A stretch of DNA of 64,000 nt from Halomonas sp. Y3 (lineage in GTDB: Bacteria; Pseudomonadota; Gammaproteobacteria; Pseudomonadales; Halomonadaceae), in the NCBI RefSeq assembly GCF_024137965.1, contig NZ_CP099975.1:3534001-3598000 (forward strand), given 5' to 3'. The first letter of the stretch is position 1, and each line of letters begins with the position of its first letter. The translations under genes were made by a program, and so were the position numbers. Shown in pieces: positions 19,853-31,124 of this stretch. The notes below the pieces were generated by a model. It was not told the DNA's origin. It did no database searches and saw nothing but the letters and a program-made list of their open reading frames with translations.

Positions 19853-21211
19853 CTACCAGAGCCGCATCAGATCGAAATAGATTGCCATCAGCATCAGGGT
19901 GCCCACCAGCGCCAAGCCGATGCGCAGCCCGATCGCCTGGGCCTGCTCGGAGACCGGGCGCCCGCGCACCACCTCCATGAAGTAGTAGAGCAGGTGGCCG
20001 CCGTCGAGCACCGGGATCGGCAGCAGGTTGAGCACCGCCAGGCTGATGGAGAGATAGGCCAGGAAGCTGACGAAGCTCTCAAGCCCCGCCCGGGCCGAGT
20101 CGCCGGAGATCTGGGCGATGGTGATCGGCCCCGAGAGGTTCGAGGGCGAGATCAGCCCCACCAGCATCTTGCGGATGGCATCCACGGTGAGCAGGGTCAT
20201 CTCGCCGGTGCGCGACACCGCCTGGCCCACCGCCGCCACCGGCCCGTAGCGGATCTCGCGGCGGTACTCCTCCGGCCACTCCACCGGGGCCACCCCGGCG
20301 CCGATATAGCCGATGGTGACGCCCTCTTCCAGCTCGTTGCTGCCGGGGGTGATGGCCAGGCTCAGGCGCTCGCCGTCACGCGCGACCTCAAGCGTCAGCG
20401 CCTCGCCCGGGCTCGCCCGCACGATGTCGACGAAGTGCATCCAGTCGTCCACCGGCGCGCCGTCCACCGCCAGGATCTCGTCACCGGCCTGAAGGCCGGC
20501 GGCGGCGGCCGCCTCGCCGGGCAGCAGCTGGCCCAGCACCGCCGGGAAGGGCGGGCGCCACGGGGTCACGCCGAGGCTCGGCAGCGGCTGGGGCGGGTCC
20601 TGGCGCACCAGCCAGTTCTCCACCGGCAGGCGATACTCCCGAGGCTCGGCGGTGGCGTCGGCGCGGGCGTCGACGGTGAGTTCGCCGCTCATGCCGATGG
20701 CGGCCACCAGCTTGAGGTTGATCTCGTCCCAGCCGCGCACCGCCTCGCCGCGCACCGCGACGATTTCCTGGCCGGCGACGAGGCCACCACGCGCCGCCGG
20801 CGAGTCGGGCTCGACGCTGCCGATCACCGGCGCCACCGTGGTGGTGCCGGCCACGAAGAGCGCCCAGTAGGCGACGATGGCGAGCAGGAAATTGGCCAGG
20901 GGGCCGGCGGCGACGATGGCGATGCGCTGCCACACCGTCTTGCGATTGAAGGCCTGGTCGAGCTCATGCTCGGGCACCGGGGCCTCCCGCTCGTCGAGCA
21001 TCTTGACGTAGCCGCCCAGGGGAATGGCGGCCACCACGAACTCGGTGCCGTGGCGGTCGACCCGGGACCAGATCGGCTGGCCGAAGCCCACCGAGAAGCG
21101 CAGCACCCGGACGCCGCAGCGCCTGGCCACCCAGAAGTGGCCGAACTCGTGGAAGGTGATCAAAAGGCCCAGCACCACGATCACGGCCAGGATATTCTGG
21201 ATCAGGCCCAA
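19853..21211 (-). CDS. rseP: Site-2 intramembrane zinc protease RseP
   Basis: RseP cuts the anti-sigma factor RseA inside the membrane to release SigmaE, and also clears signal peptides. The 452-residue protein has an N-terminal membrane helix with the zinc motif HEFGH at residues 21-25, two periplasmic PDZ domains in the middle (around VEPDSPAARGGL and GLQAGDEILAVDG), and a C-terminal helix with the third ligand motif PVLDGGHLLYYF. It sits between dxr and bamA, as in pseudomonads. Confidence 0.96.
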   Translation of the reverse strand: MGLIQNILAVIVVLGLLITFHEFGHFWVARRCGVRVLRFSVGFGQPIWSRVDRHGTEFVVAAIPLGGYVKMLDEREAPVPEHELDQAFNRKTVWQRIAIVAAGPLANFLLAIVAYWALFVAGTTTVAPVIGSVEPDSPAARGGLVAGQEIVAVRGEAVRGWDEINLKLVAAIGMSGELTVDARADATAEPREYRLPVENWLVRQDPPQPLPSLGVTPWRPPFPAVLGQLLPGEAAAAAGLQAGDEILAVDGAPVDDWMHFVDIVRASPGEALTLEVARDGERLSLAITPGSNELEEGVTIGYIGAGVAPVEWPEEYRREIRYGPVAAVGQAVSRTGEMTLLTVDAIRKMLVGLISPSNLSGPITIAQISGDSARAGLESFVSFLAYLSISLAVLNLLPIPVLDGGHLLYYFMEVVRGRPVSEQAQAIGLRIGLALVGTLMLMAIYFDLMRLW

Positions 21212-21250
21212 GTCAGTCTCCTCCAGGAAGCGTAATGAAATGACACGGGA

Positions 21251-22453
21251 TCAGCGGCGAGCCAGCCACTCCCGTGCGGCGCGACGGGCGCCGGCATCGG
21301 CCTCAAGCACCGTCTCGAGGTCGCGGGCCGGGGCGATCGGCTCGATATCGCGCACCCGGGCGACCAGCTCGGCGATGCCGGTGAAGGCGAGGCGCCCCTC
21401 GAGGAAGGCCTCCACCGCCACCTCATTGGCCGCATTGAGCACCGCCGGCGCCGTGCCGCCCGCCGCCATGGCCTCCCGCGCCAGGCGCAGGCAGGGGAAG
21501 GCGGCCTCGTCCGGCGCCTCGAAGTCGAGCCGGGCGACCTGGAAGAGGTCCAGCGCCTCGACCCCGGCCTCGATCCGCTCCGGCCAGGCCAGCCCGTAGG
21601 CGATGGGGGTGCGCATGTCGGGGTTGCCCAGCTGGGCGATCACCGAGCCGTCGCTGTAGGCGGCCATGGAGTGGATCACGCTCTGGGGGTGCACCACCAC
21701 CTGGACCTGCTCGGGCCGGGCGTCGAAGAGCCAGCACGCCTCGATCAGCTCCAGCCCCTTGTTCATCAGGGTGGCGCTATCCACCGAGATCTTGCGACCC
21801 ATGGACCAGTTCGGGTGGGCGCAGGCCTGCGACGGCGTCACCTCGGCCAGCTCTCGAGCCGACCAGCCGCGGAAGGGGCCGCCGGAGGCGGTCAGCAGCA
21901 GCTGGGTCACGCCGTGGCGGGCAAGCCCCCCGCGGTGGTCAACGGGTAGACACTGATAGATGGCGTTATGTTCTGAGTCGATGGGCAGCAGGGTTGCCCC
22001 GCTTTTCGCCACCGCCTCCATGAACAGCGCCCCGGACATCACCAGGGCCTCCTTGTTGGCCAGCAGCACCCGCTTGCCGGCATCCACAGCGGCGAGCGTC
22101 GGCAGCAGGCCCGCGGCACCGACGATGGCCGCCATCACCACGTCCACCGCGGAGGCCTCGGCCACCGCCACCAGGGCGTCCGTGCCGCTCTCGACCTCGG
22201 TGGCCAGCCCCGCCTCGGCCAGGCGCGCCCGCAGCCAGGCGGCATCGGCCTCGCGGTCGAGCACCGCCACCGCCGGCCGATGTACCCGACACTGGGCCAG
22301 CAGCGCCTCTCGGGAGCGGTGGGCGGTCAGGGCATGGACCCGGTAGCGCTCCGGGTGGCGGGCGATCACATCCAGGGTGCTGGTGCCGATGGAGCCGGTG
22401 GCACCCAGCACGGTAACGGCCTGGCGACGCGGCTCGCCGCGCACTCCCCCCAC
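21251..22453 (-). CDS. dxr: 1-deoxy-D-xylulose-5-phosphate reductoisomerase
   Basis: Dxr performs the committed step of the MEP isoprenoid pathway, rearranging and reducing DXP to MEP with NADPH. The 400-residue protein carries the nucleotide motif [15 protein letters not shown] near residue 15, the metal and substrate segment [14 protein letters not shown], and [17 protein letters not shown]. It is one base from cdsA upstream. Its product feeds the undecaprenyl chain made by the neighbouring UppS. Confidence 0.96.
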   Translation of the reverse strand: MGGVRGEPRRQAVTVLGATGSIGTSTLDVIARHPERYRVHALTAHRSREALLAQCRVHRPAVAVLDREADAAWLRARLAEAGLATEVESGTDALVAVAEASAVDVVMAAIVGAAGLLPTLAAVDAGKRVLLANKEALVMSGALFMEAVAKSGATLLPIDSEHNAIYQCLPVDHRGGLARHGVTQLLLTASGGPFRGWSARELAEVTPSQACAHPNWSMGRKISVDSATLMNKGLELIEACWLFDARPEQVQVVVHPQSVIHSMAAYSDGSVIAQLGNPDMRTPIAYGLAWPERIEAGVEALDLFQVARLDFEAPDEAAFPCLRLAREAMAAGGTAPAVLNAANEVAVEAFLEGRLAFTGIAELVARVRDIEPIAPARDLETVLEADAGARRAAREWLARR

Positions 22454-22454
22454 C

Positions 22455-23247
22455 CTAGAGCCCCCCCATCATCAGCAGGGCAAACAGCGGGACGGCGGCG
22501 GTGAGGCTGTCGATGCGGTCGAGCACGCCGCCGTGGCCCGGCAGCAGCTGGCTGGAGTCCTTGATGCCGCGGAAGCGCTTGAGCATGCTCTCCAGCAGGT
22601 CGCCCAGCACCGAGACCAGGGTCACCACCAGGGTCGCCAGCAGCAGGGCCAGCCCGCCGCCGAGGCCGAGCCCCTGCCAGCTGGCAAACACCAGCGCCAG
22701 CGCGGCGGTGGCGACCAGGCCACCGGCCACCCCCTCCCAGCTCTTGCCCGGGCTTACCCTGGGCGCCAGCTTGCGCCGGCCGAAGGCGCGACCGGCGAAG
22801 TAGGCGCCGATATCGGCGCACCACACCAGCAGCAGCACGAAGAGCAGCCAGACCGCGCCGCTGTCGCGCAGCACATTGAGGCCGACCCAGGCCGGCAGCA
22901 GCACCCAGAGCCCCATCAGCAGGCGGCGCGTGGGCGAGCTCCACTGGGCCACGCCTGCGGGATAGCGGGTGACCCAGGTGAGGTTGACCAGCCAGCCGGC
23001 CACACCCAGCCACAGCGGCCAGGCCATCAGCGCCCCGCCACTGATCCATAGCATCAGCATGGCCATGGCCAGCACGCCCACCAGCATGAGGCGGTTGTCG
23101 CGCTGGCGGATGCCCGCCAGGTTGGTCCACTCCCAGCCCGCCAGCAGCACGATGGCCGCGGTGAAGAGGGCGAAGAACCCGCCGGAAAGGCCAAACAGGC
23201 CGGCCAGCATCAGCGGTGCCAGCCAGGCTGCGGTAATGATGCGCTGT

Positions 23248-23255
<8 letters not shown>
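22455..23255 (-). CDS. cdsA: Phosphatidate cytidylyltransferase
   Basis: CdsA makes CDP-diacylglycerol, the precursor of all phospholipids, in the inner membrane. The 266-residue protein has about eight hydrophobic segments. Its C-terminal family signature is complete: [19 protein letters not shown] followed by [25 protein letters not shown] is the other conserved block. Its start overlaps the end of uppS by eight bases. Confidence 0.96.
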
Positions 23256-24045
<790 letters not shown>

Positions 24046-24071
24046 CGGGGGGAGTGAATGAGAAGGCAGGA

Positions 24072-24090
24072 GGCCGCCCTCCTGGCGGCC
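24072..24090 (-). terminator. Hairpin between frr and uppS
   Basis: GGCCGCC and GGCGGCC form a 7-base stem around a five-base loop. The minus-strand sequence after it is only slightly T-rich, so this is at best a weak attenuator inside the operon. Confidence 0.35.
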
Positions 24091-24100
24091 CCGAACTTGC

Positions 24101-24658
24101 TCAGATCTGCATCAGATCCTGTTCCTTCAGCTCCAGCGTCTTGTCGATCTCGGCGATGTACTTGTCGGTCAGCTTCTGGATCGCATCCTCGGCCTGGCGC
24201 TGCTCGTCCTCGGTGATCTCCTTCTCCTTGAGCAGGGCCTTGACGTCACCGTTGGCGTCGCGACGCACGTTGCGCACCGCCACCCGAGCATTCTCCGCCT
24301 CCTGGCGGGCCTGCTTGATATAGCCCTTGCGGGTCTCCTCGGTGAGCATCGGCATCGGCACGCGGATGTTGTTGCCGGCGGTGGAGGGGTTGAGGCCCAG
24401 GTCGGAGGTCATGATCGCCTTCTCGACCTTGGGCACCATGCTCTGCTCCCAGGGCACCACTGAGAGGGTGCGGGCATCCTCGGTGTTGATGTTGGCGACC
24501 TGGTTCAGGGGCACCTGGCTGCCGTAGTAGTCGACGGTCACCGCATCCAGGATGCTGGAGTGGGCGCGACCGGTACGGATCTTGTTCAGGTTGCCATGCA
24601 GAGCGTCCACGCTCTTCTTCATGCGGGATTCCGCATCCTTCTTGATGTCATTGATCAC
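24101..24658 (-). CDS. frr: Ribosome recycling factor
   Basis: This 185-residue factor splits terminated ribosomes together with EF-G. The sequence [20 protein letters not shown] at the start, the hinge and helix segment [20 protein letters not shown], and the final helix are typical, and the length equals the E. coli protein. It follows pyrH by four bases, so the two are probably cotranslated. Confidence 0.97.
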   Translation of the reverse strand: MINDIKKDAESRMKKSVDALHGNLNKIRTGRAHSSILDAVTVDYYGSQVPLNQVANINTEDARTLSVVPWEQSMVPKVEKAIMTSDLGLNPSTAGNNIRVPMPMLTEETRKGYIKQARQEAENARVAVRNVRRDANGDVKALLKEKEITEDEQRQAEDAIQKLTDKYIAEIDKTLELKEQDLMQI

Positions 24659-24662
24659 GGTG

Positions 24663-25424
24663 TCAACCTCTGTCTATCAGCGTGCCTTCTTCGCCGCCCA
24701 CCACCAGGTTGAGCAGGGCGCCGGGCTTGTTCATGTTGAAGACGCGGACCGGCATATCATGGTCACGCACCAGGCAGATGGCGGTCAAATCCATGACCCC
24801 CAGCTTCTGGTCCAGCGCGTCGTCGTAGCTCAGCTGGTCATACTTGACCGCGTCGTCGTGCTTGACCGGATCCTTGTCGTAGACCCCGTCCACCTTGGTG
24901 GCCTTGACCACCACGTCGGCATCGATCTCGATGCCGCGCAGGCAGGCCGCGGAGTCGGTGGTGAAGAAGGGGTTACCGGTACCGGCGGAGAACAGTACCA
25001 CATCTCCGGAGGTGAGATAGCGGATGGCCGTACGGCGATCGTAGTGCTCCACCACGCCGCTCATGGGGATGGCGGACATCACCCGGGAGCGGATATTGGA
25101 GCGCTCCAGGGCGTCACGCATGGCCAGGGCGTTCATCACCGTGGCCAGCATGCCCATGTGATCACCGGTCACCCGGTCCATGCCCGCCTCGTTGAGAGCG
25201 GCACCGCGGAACAGGTTGCCACCGCCGATCACGATGCCGACCTGGACCCCGATACCGACCAGCTGGCCGATCTCCAGGGCCATGCGGTCGAGCACCTTGG
25301 GGTCGATGCCGAAGTCATGCTCGCCCATCAGCGCCTCACCGGAGAGCTTGAGCAGAATTCGCTTGTACTTCGACTTCTCGGCGCGGCCCTTGGCCGGCGA
25401 CTCGACGTGATCGGATGTGGGCAT
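24663..25424 (-). CDS. pyrH: UMP kinase
   Basis: PyrH phosphorylates UMP to UDP and is a hexamer of the amino-acid-kinase fold. The 253-residue protein has [27 protein letters not shown] and the uridine-binding [16 protein letters not shown] short, probably disordered N-terminal extension (about 22 residues) precedes the core. The ATG at 25424 is preceded by AGGAG at a good distance and is preferred over a longer frame starting at 25514. Confidence 0.96.
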   Translation of the reverse strand: MPTSDHVESPAKGRAEKSKYKRILLKLSGEALMGEHDFGIDPKVLDRMALEIGQLVGIGVQVGIVIGGGNLFRGAALNEAGMDRVTGDHMGMLATVMNALAMRDALERSNIRSRVMSAIPMSGVVEHYDRRTAIRYLTSGDVVLFSAGTGNPFFTTDSAACLRGIEIDADVVVKATKVDGVYDKDPVKHDDAVKYDQLSYDDALDQKLGVMDLTAICLVRDHDMPVRVFNMNKPGALLNLVVGGEEGTLIDRG

Positions 25425-25490
25425 GGCATCTCTCCTGGCATCAGCGGTGGCATGTCGGGGTGGCCGGAACGCACCGGCCGAATACGCGAA

Positions 25491-25512
25491 GGCGTGCGCT
25501 TGCGCGCACGCC
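25491..25512 (-). terminator. Hairpin between tsf and pyrH
   Basis: GGCGTGCG (25491-25498) and CGCACGCC (25505-25512) form an 8-base stem with a six-base loop. The T-content after it is low. It could partly reduce read-through from tsf to pyrH. Confidence 0.4.
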
Positions 25513-25536
25513 ATCGTCCTGCAGGAACCTGTGACC

Positions 25537-26406
25537 TTAGCTGCGCTTGGCCTGTTCCATCACTTCCTTGGCGAAGTCGACCTCTTCCTTCTCGATGCCC
25601 TCGCCCACTTCGAAGCGGGTGAAGCCTACCACCTCGCCGCCGGCCGCCTTGGCGAACTGGGCAACGCTCTGGTTCGGATCCTTGACGAAGGGCTGCTCGG
25701 TCAGGCTGTTCTCGGCCAGGTACTTCTTCAGGCGACCCTGGACCATCTTCTCGGCGATCTCGGCGGGCTTGCCGGCCATATCGGGCTGGGCGAGGATGAT
25801 ATCCTTTTCCTGGTCCAGCTGCTCCTGAGGCATGTCCTCGGGGCGGGCCACGGCCGGGTTGATGGCGGCGACGTGCATGGCGATATCCTTGGCCACCTCG
25901 GCGTTGCCGCCGGTCAGCACGGTCAGCACGCCGATGCGGCCGCCGTGGACGTACTCGCCCACCAGGCCACCCTCGACGGCATTGACCACCACGCAGCGGC
26001 GCACGCCGATGTTCTCGCCGATCTTCTGGACCAGCTGCTCGCGAGCGGTCTCCAGGTCACCGGCCATCACGGCGGCCACGTCTTCGCTCTTGGCGGCGAA
26101 GAAGGCGTCGGCGATCTTGTCGGCGAAGGCCTTGAAGTTGTCGTCGCGGGCCACGAAGTCGGTCTCGGAGTTGATCTCGACCATCACGCCGTAGCTGCCA
26201 TCCTGGGCGACGCGGGTCACCACGGTGCCTTCGGCGGCGGTGCGGCCGGCCTTCTTGGCGGCCTTGAGGCCTGAGCTCTTGCGCAGGTTCTCGATGGCGA
26301 CGTCGATATCACCGCCGGCCTCGGTGAGGGCCTTCTTGCACTCCATCATGCCGAGCCCGGTACGCTCGCGCAGTTCCTTGACCTGGGAGGCGCTGATAGC
26401 TGCCAT
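25537..26406 (-). CDS. tsf: Elongation factor Ts
   Basis: EF-Ts exchanges GDP for GTP on EF-Tu. The 289-residue protein has the N-terminal UBA-like domain ([20 protein letters not shown]), the core with [12 protein letters not shown] that contacts the EF-Tu magnesium site, and the C-terminal module. A GTG three codons upstream is in frame. The ATG at 26406 is eight bases from AGAGG and gives the usual start MAAISASQ. rpsB precedes it, with a terminator-like hairpin in the gap. Confidence 0.97.
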   Translation of the reverse strand: MAAISASQVKELRERTGLGMMECKKALTEAGGDIDVAIENLRKSSGLKAAKKAGRTAAEGTVVTRVAQDGSYGVMVEINSETDFVARDDNFKAFADKIADAFFAAKSEDVAAVMAGDLETAREQLVQKIGENIGVRRCVVVNAVEGGLVGEYVHGGRIGVLTVLTGGNAEVAKDIAMHVAAINPAVARPEDMPQEQLDQEKDIILAQPDMAGKPAEIAEKMVQGRLKKYLAENSLTEQPFVKDPNQSVAQFAKAAGGEVVGFTRFEVGEGIEKEEVDFAKEVMEQAKRS

Positions 26407-26478
26407 GGGGTTCACCTCTGAATCTGTGTGTCAACGGATAGCGGACCCGTCGCTGGGACGAATCCGGCGAATACTGAG

Positions 26479-26500
26479 AAAAAAGGGGGCCTCGGCCCCC
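26479..26500 (-). terminator. Intrinsic terminator between rpsB and tsf
   Basis: On the minus strand a stem of GGGGGCC and GGCCCCC is followed by six T residues, the classical intrinsic form. It lies after rpsB and before tsf, so it probably lowers tsf expression relative to rpsB instead of ending the operon fully. Confidence 0.75.
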
Positions 26501-26535
26501 TTTCTCGTCTGTCCGGCCCCCTTTCTCGTCTGTCC
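26494..26535. repeat. 21-bp perfect tandem duplication
   Basis: Positions 26494-26514 and 26515-26535 are identical 21-base units beginning GGCCCCCTTTCTCG. The unit includes the upstream arm of the rpsB terminator, so the duplication creates a second copy of that arm. Confidence 0.85.
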
Positions 26536-26589
26536 GGCCGCCGTGGCGACGGCCACTCCGGCGCCGGCGAGCGGACAGACGGGCCGCGA

Positions 26590-27324
26590 TCACTCGGCGG
26601 CGCTGTCGCTCTCTGCGGTGACCTCGACGAACTCGTCGGGACGACCTTCCTTCGCACGGGCGCAGGCGTCGGCGATGGCCTTGACGTAGATCTGGATGGC
26701 ACGGATGGAGTCATCGTTGCCGGGGATCACGTAGTCGACGCCGTCCGGGTCGGAGTTGGTATCCACCACGCCGATGACCGGGATGCCCAGCTTGTTCGCC
26801 TCGTTGATGGCGATGCGCTCGTGGTCAACGTCGATCACGAACAGGGCGTCGGGCAGGCCGCCCATCTCCTTGATGCCACCCACGGACCGCTCGAGCTTGG
26901 CCTGCTCGCGGGTCGCCATCAGGACTTCCTTCTTGGTCAGCTTCTCGAAGGTGCCGTCCTGGTGCATGGCCTCGAGCTCACCGAGGCGCTTGATGGAGAC
27001 GCGGATGGTCTTGTAGTTGGTCAGCATGCCGCCGAGCCAGCGATGGTTCACGAAGGGCATGCCAACGCGGTTGGCTTCTTCCTTGATGATCTTGCTGGCG
27101 CTGCGCTTGGTGCCAACAAACATGATCTTGTTGTTGGCCGCTGCCATCTTCTCGACCACGTCGATCGCCTCGTTGAGGGCCGGCAGGGTGTGCTCGAGGT
27201 TGATGATGTGGATCTTGTTACGGGCGCCGAAGATGAACTTGCTCATCTTCGGGTTCCAGTACTTGGTCTGGTGACCGAAGTGGGCGCCTGCCTTGAGCAG
27301 GTCACGCATGTTGACGTGTGCCAT
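26590..27324 (-). CDS. rpsB: 30S ribosomal protein S2
   Basis: S2 is a 244-residue protein of the small subunit that helps dock S1. It begins [20 protein letters not shown] and contains [16 protein letters not shown] and [22 protein letters not shown]. The ATG at 27324 follows CAGGAGTC. The frame upstream of it is open but is leader sequence. The gene opens the rpsB-tsf operon and is divergent from map. The long leader suggests autogenous control by S2, as known in other gammaproteobacteria. Confidence 0.98.
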   Translation of the reverse strand: MAHVNMRDLLKAGAHFGHQTKYWNPKMSKFIFGARNKIHIINLEHTLPALNEAIDVVEKMAAANNKIMFVGTKRSASKIIKEEANRVGMPFVNHRWLGGMLTNYKTIRVSIKRLGELEAMHQDGTFEKLTKKEVLMATREQAKLERSVGGIKEMGGLPDALFVIDVDHERIAINEANKLGIPVIGVVDTNSDPDGVDYVIPGNDDSIRAIQIYVKAIADACARAKEGRPDEFVEVTAESDSAAE

Positions 27325-27618
27325 GGATGACTCCTGGAAAATCGGGTTAGGCCTCCACGCACCCCATGGATCCGACCGCCGCGCCTCGCGAGGAGACAAC
27401 GACAGCACCCGGGACCATGTGCCGGTGCATGTGTGTTTTCAAGGCGTTACGTTGATTGTCGCCGTCGAGATCGCCACGCCCCTGACATCCGTACGCGAAA
27501 ACCTGGGCGTATCGGGGTGCAGGAGGGTCGGGCGATTGCAGGAAGGCGCGCAGCTTTATACCATGGATCATCCGCAAGTTGAAGTCGCCAGGCGACCCCA
27601 CCCTAGCCTCGAGATTCC
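27325..27618. promoter_or_regulatory. rpsB/map divergent region with rpsB leader
   Basis: On the minus strand TATAAA (27555-27560) with TTCAAC (27578-27583) 17 bases upstream could drive rpsB with a leader of about 225 bases. The leader can form a GCACC/GGGTGC stem near 27413-27436. Autoregulation by S2 through such leaders is known in the class, but I could not verify the conserved fold here. The promoter for map must overlap the same region; I see only a weak one. Confidence 0.5.
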
Positions 27619-28410
27619 ATGAACGTACCCATCAAGACGCCCGACGAGATCGAGAAGATGCGCGAGGCGGGCCGCCAGGCCGCCAGCGTGATCGAGATGA
27701 TCACCCCCTTCGTCAAGGCCGGCATCAGCACCGGCGAGATCGACCGCCGCTGCCACGACTATATCGTCGACGAGCTGGGCTCCACCCCGGCGCCGCTCAA
27801 CTACCACGGCTTCCCCAAGTCGGTCTGCACCTCCATCAACCATGTGGTCTGCCACGGCATCCCCGACGACGGCAAGAAGCTGAAGAAGGGCGACATCATG
27901 AACCTCGACATCACCGTGAGGACCGCCGACGGCTACCACGGCGACTCCAGCGTGATGTTCGTGATCGGCGAGACCATCCAGGGCGAGCGGCTCTGCCGGG
28001 TCACCCAGGAGTGCCTCTACCGCAGCATCGCCCTGGTGCGCCCGGGCGCGCGCCTCTCCGAGCTGGCCCGGGCCATCCAGGGCCACGCCGAGGCCAACGG
28101 CTACTCGGTGGTGCGCGACTTCTGCGGCCACGGCATCGGCGCCGGCTTCCACGAGGACCCCCAGGTGCTGCACTACGACGGCTACGCCCCGGAGGCGGAT
28201 ATCGCCCTGGAGGCCGGCATGTGCTTCACCATCGAGCCCATGATCAACGTCGGCGACCACCGCACCAAGGTACTGCGCGACGGCTGGACCGCGGTCACCA
28301 AGGACCGCAGCCTCACGGCCCAGTGGGAGCACACCCTGCTGGTCACCGAGAGCGGCGTCGAGGTGCTGACCGCACGCAGCGACGAAGACCTCTCTTTCCT
28401 GGAGCGCTGA
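27619..28410 (+). CDS. map: Methionine aminopeptidase type I
   Basis: Map removes the initiator methionine from new proteins. The 263-residue pita-bread enzyme has all five metal ligands in context: Asp in NLDITVR, Asp in YHGDSSVMF, His in GHGIGAGFHEDP, Glu in FTIEPMI, and Glu in QWEHTLLVTE. It has no N-terminal extension. It is divergent from rpsB and four bases ahead of glnD. Confidence 0.97.
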   Translation: MNVPIKTPDEIEKMREAGRQAASVIEMITPFVKAGISTGEIDRRCHDYIVDELGSTPAPLNYHGFPKSVCTSINHVVCHGIPDDGKKLKKGDIMNLDITVRTADGYHGDSSVMFVIGETIQGERLCRVTQECLYRSIALVRPGARLSELARAIQGHAEANGYSVVRDFCGHGIGAGFHEDPQVLHYDGYAPEADIALEAGMCFTIEPMINVGDHRTKVLRDGWTAVTKDRSLTAQWEHTLLVTESGVEVLTARSDEDLSFLER

Positions 28411-28414
28411 GCCC

Positions 28415-31099
28415 ATGCTGCTCCACCACTACCGCTTCGCCCCCGACGAGAGCCTGTTCGACGTCGAGGCGTTTCGCGCGGAGCTCGCCGGCAGCCGCTC
28501 GCCCATCGCCCCCTTCAAGGCGGCGCTGCGCGAGATCCAGGCCCGGCTCGACGCGCGTTTCCGGGAAGGCGCCGATATCCGCGACCTCATCCACGGTCGC
28601 GCCTGGTGCCTGGACCGGCTGCTGGCGGTAGCCTGGGAGCAGCATGAGTGGCCCGAGGGTGAGGGCCTGGCGCTGCTTGCCGTGGGCGGCTACGGCCGCG
28701 GCGAGCTGCACCCCCACTCCGACGTCGACCTGCTGCTGCTGCTCGAGCAGGACGACGACGCCCCCTATCGGGAGCCGCTCACCGCCTTTATCACCTTTCT
28801 TTGGGACATCGGTCTGGAGATCGGCCACAGCGTGCGCTCGCTCAACGACTGCGTCCGGGAGGCGGAAAGCGACGTCACGGTGATCACCAACCTGCTGGAG
28901 AGCCGCACCGTGGCCGGCCCCGAGCGCCTGCGCGAGGCGATGAAGGCGCGCCTGGCGCCCGAGCGGCTGTGGCCCGCCGACCGCTTCTTCGAGGCCAAGT
29001 GGCAGGAGCAGATCAGCCGCCACCGCCGCTTCAACAACTCCGAGTACCACCTGGAGCCCAACATCAAGAGCTCCCCCGGGGGGCTGCGCGACATCCAGAT
29101 GATCGGCTGGGTGGCCAAGCGCCACTTCGGCAGCCAGCGCTACGAGGACCTGGTGGCCGAGGGCTTCATGAACGACCCCGAGCTGCGCATCCTCAGCCAG
29201 GGCCAGGCCTTCCTGTGGCAGGTGCGCTACGCCCTGCACATGCTGACCGGCCGCGCCGAGGACCGCCTGCTCTTCGACCACCAGCGCACCATCGCCGAGC
29301 TGTTCGGCTTCCGCGACACCCCGGAGCGCCTGGCCGTCGAGCAGTTCATGAAGCGCTACTATCGCCACGTGACGGCCCTGGCCGGCCTCAACGACATGCT
29401 GCTGCAGCACTTCGACGAGGTGATCCTGCACGCCGGCGAGGCGCTGGAGACCACGCCGCTCAACGACCGCTTCGAGATCAAGGGTGGCTATATCCAGGCG
29501 CGCTCCCGCAGCGTCTTCCGGGACCGCCCCGCGGCGCTGCTCGAGCTCTTCCTGCTGATGGCCGAACACCCGGAGATCGAGGGGGTGCGGGCCGACACCA
29601 TCCGCCTGATCCGCGACCACCGCCACCTGATCGACGACCTCTACCGAGACGACGTCCGCCACCAGAGCCTGTTCATGGCGCTGCTGCGCTCCGGCGGCAA
29701 TGTGGCCCGCCAGCTCAGGCGCATGAACCGCTACGGCGTGCTCGGCAAGTACCTGCCGGAGTTCGGCCGCGCCGTGGGGCTGATGCAGCACGACCTCTTC
29801 CATATCTACACCGTGGACGCCCACACCCTGCGGCTGCTGAAGTTCATCCACGGCTTCCGCAAGCCGGCGGCCCGGGAGGAGTTCCCGGTGGCCGCCAACC
29901 TGGTCCACCAGCTGCCCAAGCTGGAGCTCTTGTGGATCGCCGGGCTCTTCCACGATATCGGCAAGGGGCGCGGCGGCGACCACTCGCTGCTCGGCGCCCG
30001 GGACGTGGAGGTGTTCGCCGAGCGCCACGGCCTCTCGACCCGGGATACCCGCCTGGTCAGCTGGCTGGTGGAGCACCACCTGACCATGTCCATGGTGGCC
30101 CAGAAGCGCGACATCAGTGACCCGGACGTGATCGCCGACTTCGCCCGCCTGGTGGGTGACGAGACCCGTCTCGACTATCTCTACCTGCTCACCGTGGCCG
30201 ACATCAACGCCACCAACCCCACGCTCTGGAACGGCTGGCGCGCCTCGCTGCTGCGCCAGCTCCACGCCGAGGCCAAGCGCGCCCTGCGCCGCGGCCTGGA
30301 GAACCCCCTGGAGCGCGACGACTGGGTCAACGAGACCCGGGACGAGGCGCTCTCCCTGCTCGCCTCTGTGGGCGCCGACATGGCCCGGGTGGAGCGGCTC
30401 TGGGAGTCCCTGGGGGAGGAGTACTTCCTGCAGTATGCGCCCAGCGAGATCGCCTGGCAGACCCAGGGCATCCTCGCCCACGGCGAGAGCCAGCTGCCGC
30501 TGATCCTGATCAGCGCCCCGGCCGAGGACATGGCCGAGGGCGGCACCAAGGTGTTCATCCACACCCGCTCGGTGGACGACCTCTTCGCCGCCACCGCCGC
30601 CGCCCTGGACCAGCTCGGGCTCTCCATCCACGACGCCCGCATCGCCACCTCCAGCAACGACTGGACGCTGAACACCTTCATCGTCCTGGACGACCAGGGG
30701 CGCGCCATCCACGACCCGGCGCGCATCGAGGAGATCCGCGCCCACCTGGTGGAGGAGCTCGACGACCCGGACGACTACCCGGAGATCGTCACCCGCCACA
30801 CCCCGCGCCAGCTGCGCCACTTCCGGGTCCCCACCGAGGTGATCATCGAGCAGGACCCGGCCAACGAGCGCACCCTGCTGGAGCTGATCGCCCCGGACCG
30901 CCCCGGCCTGCTGGCCCGGGTGGGGCGCATCTTCATGGAGCAGGACATCGCCCTCTCGGCGGCCAAGATCGCCACCCTGGGCGAGAAGGTGGAGGACGTC
31001 TTCTTCATCACCACCAAGGCCGGGGAGCCCCTCACCGACCCCGAGCGCCAGGCCCGGCTGCGCGAGCGGCTGGTGGAGGTGCTGGATGTCTCCGGCTAG
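28415..31099 (+). CDS. glnD: Bifunctional uridylyltransferase / uridylyl-removing enzyme GlnD
   Basis: GlnD senses glutamine and adds or removes UMP on PII proteins, setting nitrogen metabolism. The 894-residue protein shows the nucleotidyltransferase motif GGYGRGELHPHSDVDLLLL near residue 91, an HD hydrolase domain with LFHDIGKGRGGDHS near residue 512, and two C-terminal ACT domains (around FIHTRSVDDLFAATAAALDQ and ELIAPDRPGLLARVGRIF). All parts look intact. It follows map directly. Confidence 0.97.
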   Translation: MLLHHYRFAPDESLFDVEAFRAELAGSRSPIAPFKAALREIQARLDARFREGADIRDLIHGRAWCLDRLLAVAWEQHEWPEGEGLALLAVGGYGRGELHPHSDVDLLLLLEQDDDAPYREPLTAFITFLWDIGLEIGHSVRSLNDCVREAESDVTVITNLLESRTVAGPERLREAMKARLAPERLWPADRFFEAKWQEQISRHRRFNNSEYHLEPNIKSSPGGLRDIQMIGWVAKRHFGSQRYEDLVAEGFMNDPELRILSQGQAFLWQVRYALHMLTGRAEDRLLFDHQRTIAELFGFRDTPERLAVEQFMKRYYRHVTALAGLNDMLLQHFDEVILHAGEALETTPLNDRFEIKGGYIQARSRSVFRDRPAALLELFLLMAEHPEIEGVRADTIRLIRDHRHLIDDLYRDDVRHQSLFMALLRSGGNVARQLRRMNRYGVLGKYLPEFGRAVGLMQHDLFHIYTVDAHTLRLLKFIHGFRKPAAREEFPVAANLVHQLPKLELLWIAGLFHDIGKGRGGDHSLLGARDVEVFAERHGLSTRDTRLVSWLVEHHLTMSMVAQKRDISDPDVIADFARLVGDETRLDYLYLLTVADINATNPTLWNGWRASLLRQLHAEAKRALRRGLENPLERDDWVNETRDEALSLLASVGADMARVERLWESLGEEYFLQYAPSEIAWQTQGILAHGESQLPLILISAPAEDMAEGGTKVFIHTRSVDDLFAATAAALDQLGLSIHDARIATSSNDWTLNTFIVLDDQGRAIHDPARIEEIRAHLVEELDDPDDYPEIVTRHTPRQLRHFRVPTEVIIEQDPANERTLLELIAPDRPGLLARVGRIFMEQDIALSAAKIATLGEKVEDVFFITTKAGEPLTDPERQARLRERLVEVLDVSG

Positions 31100-31124
31100 G
31101 CCCGAGACGACAGAGTAGCGAGGA

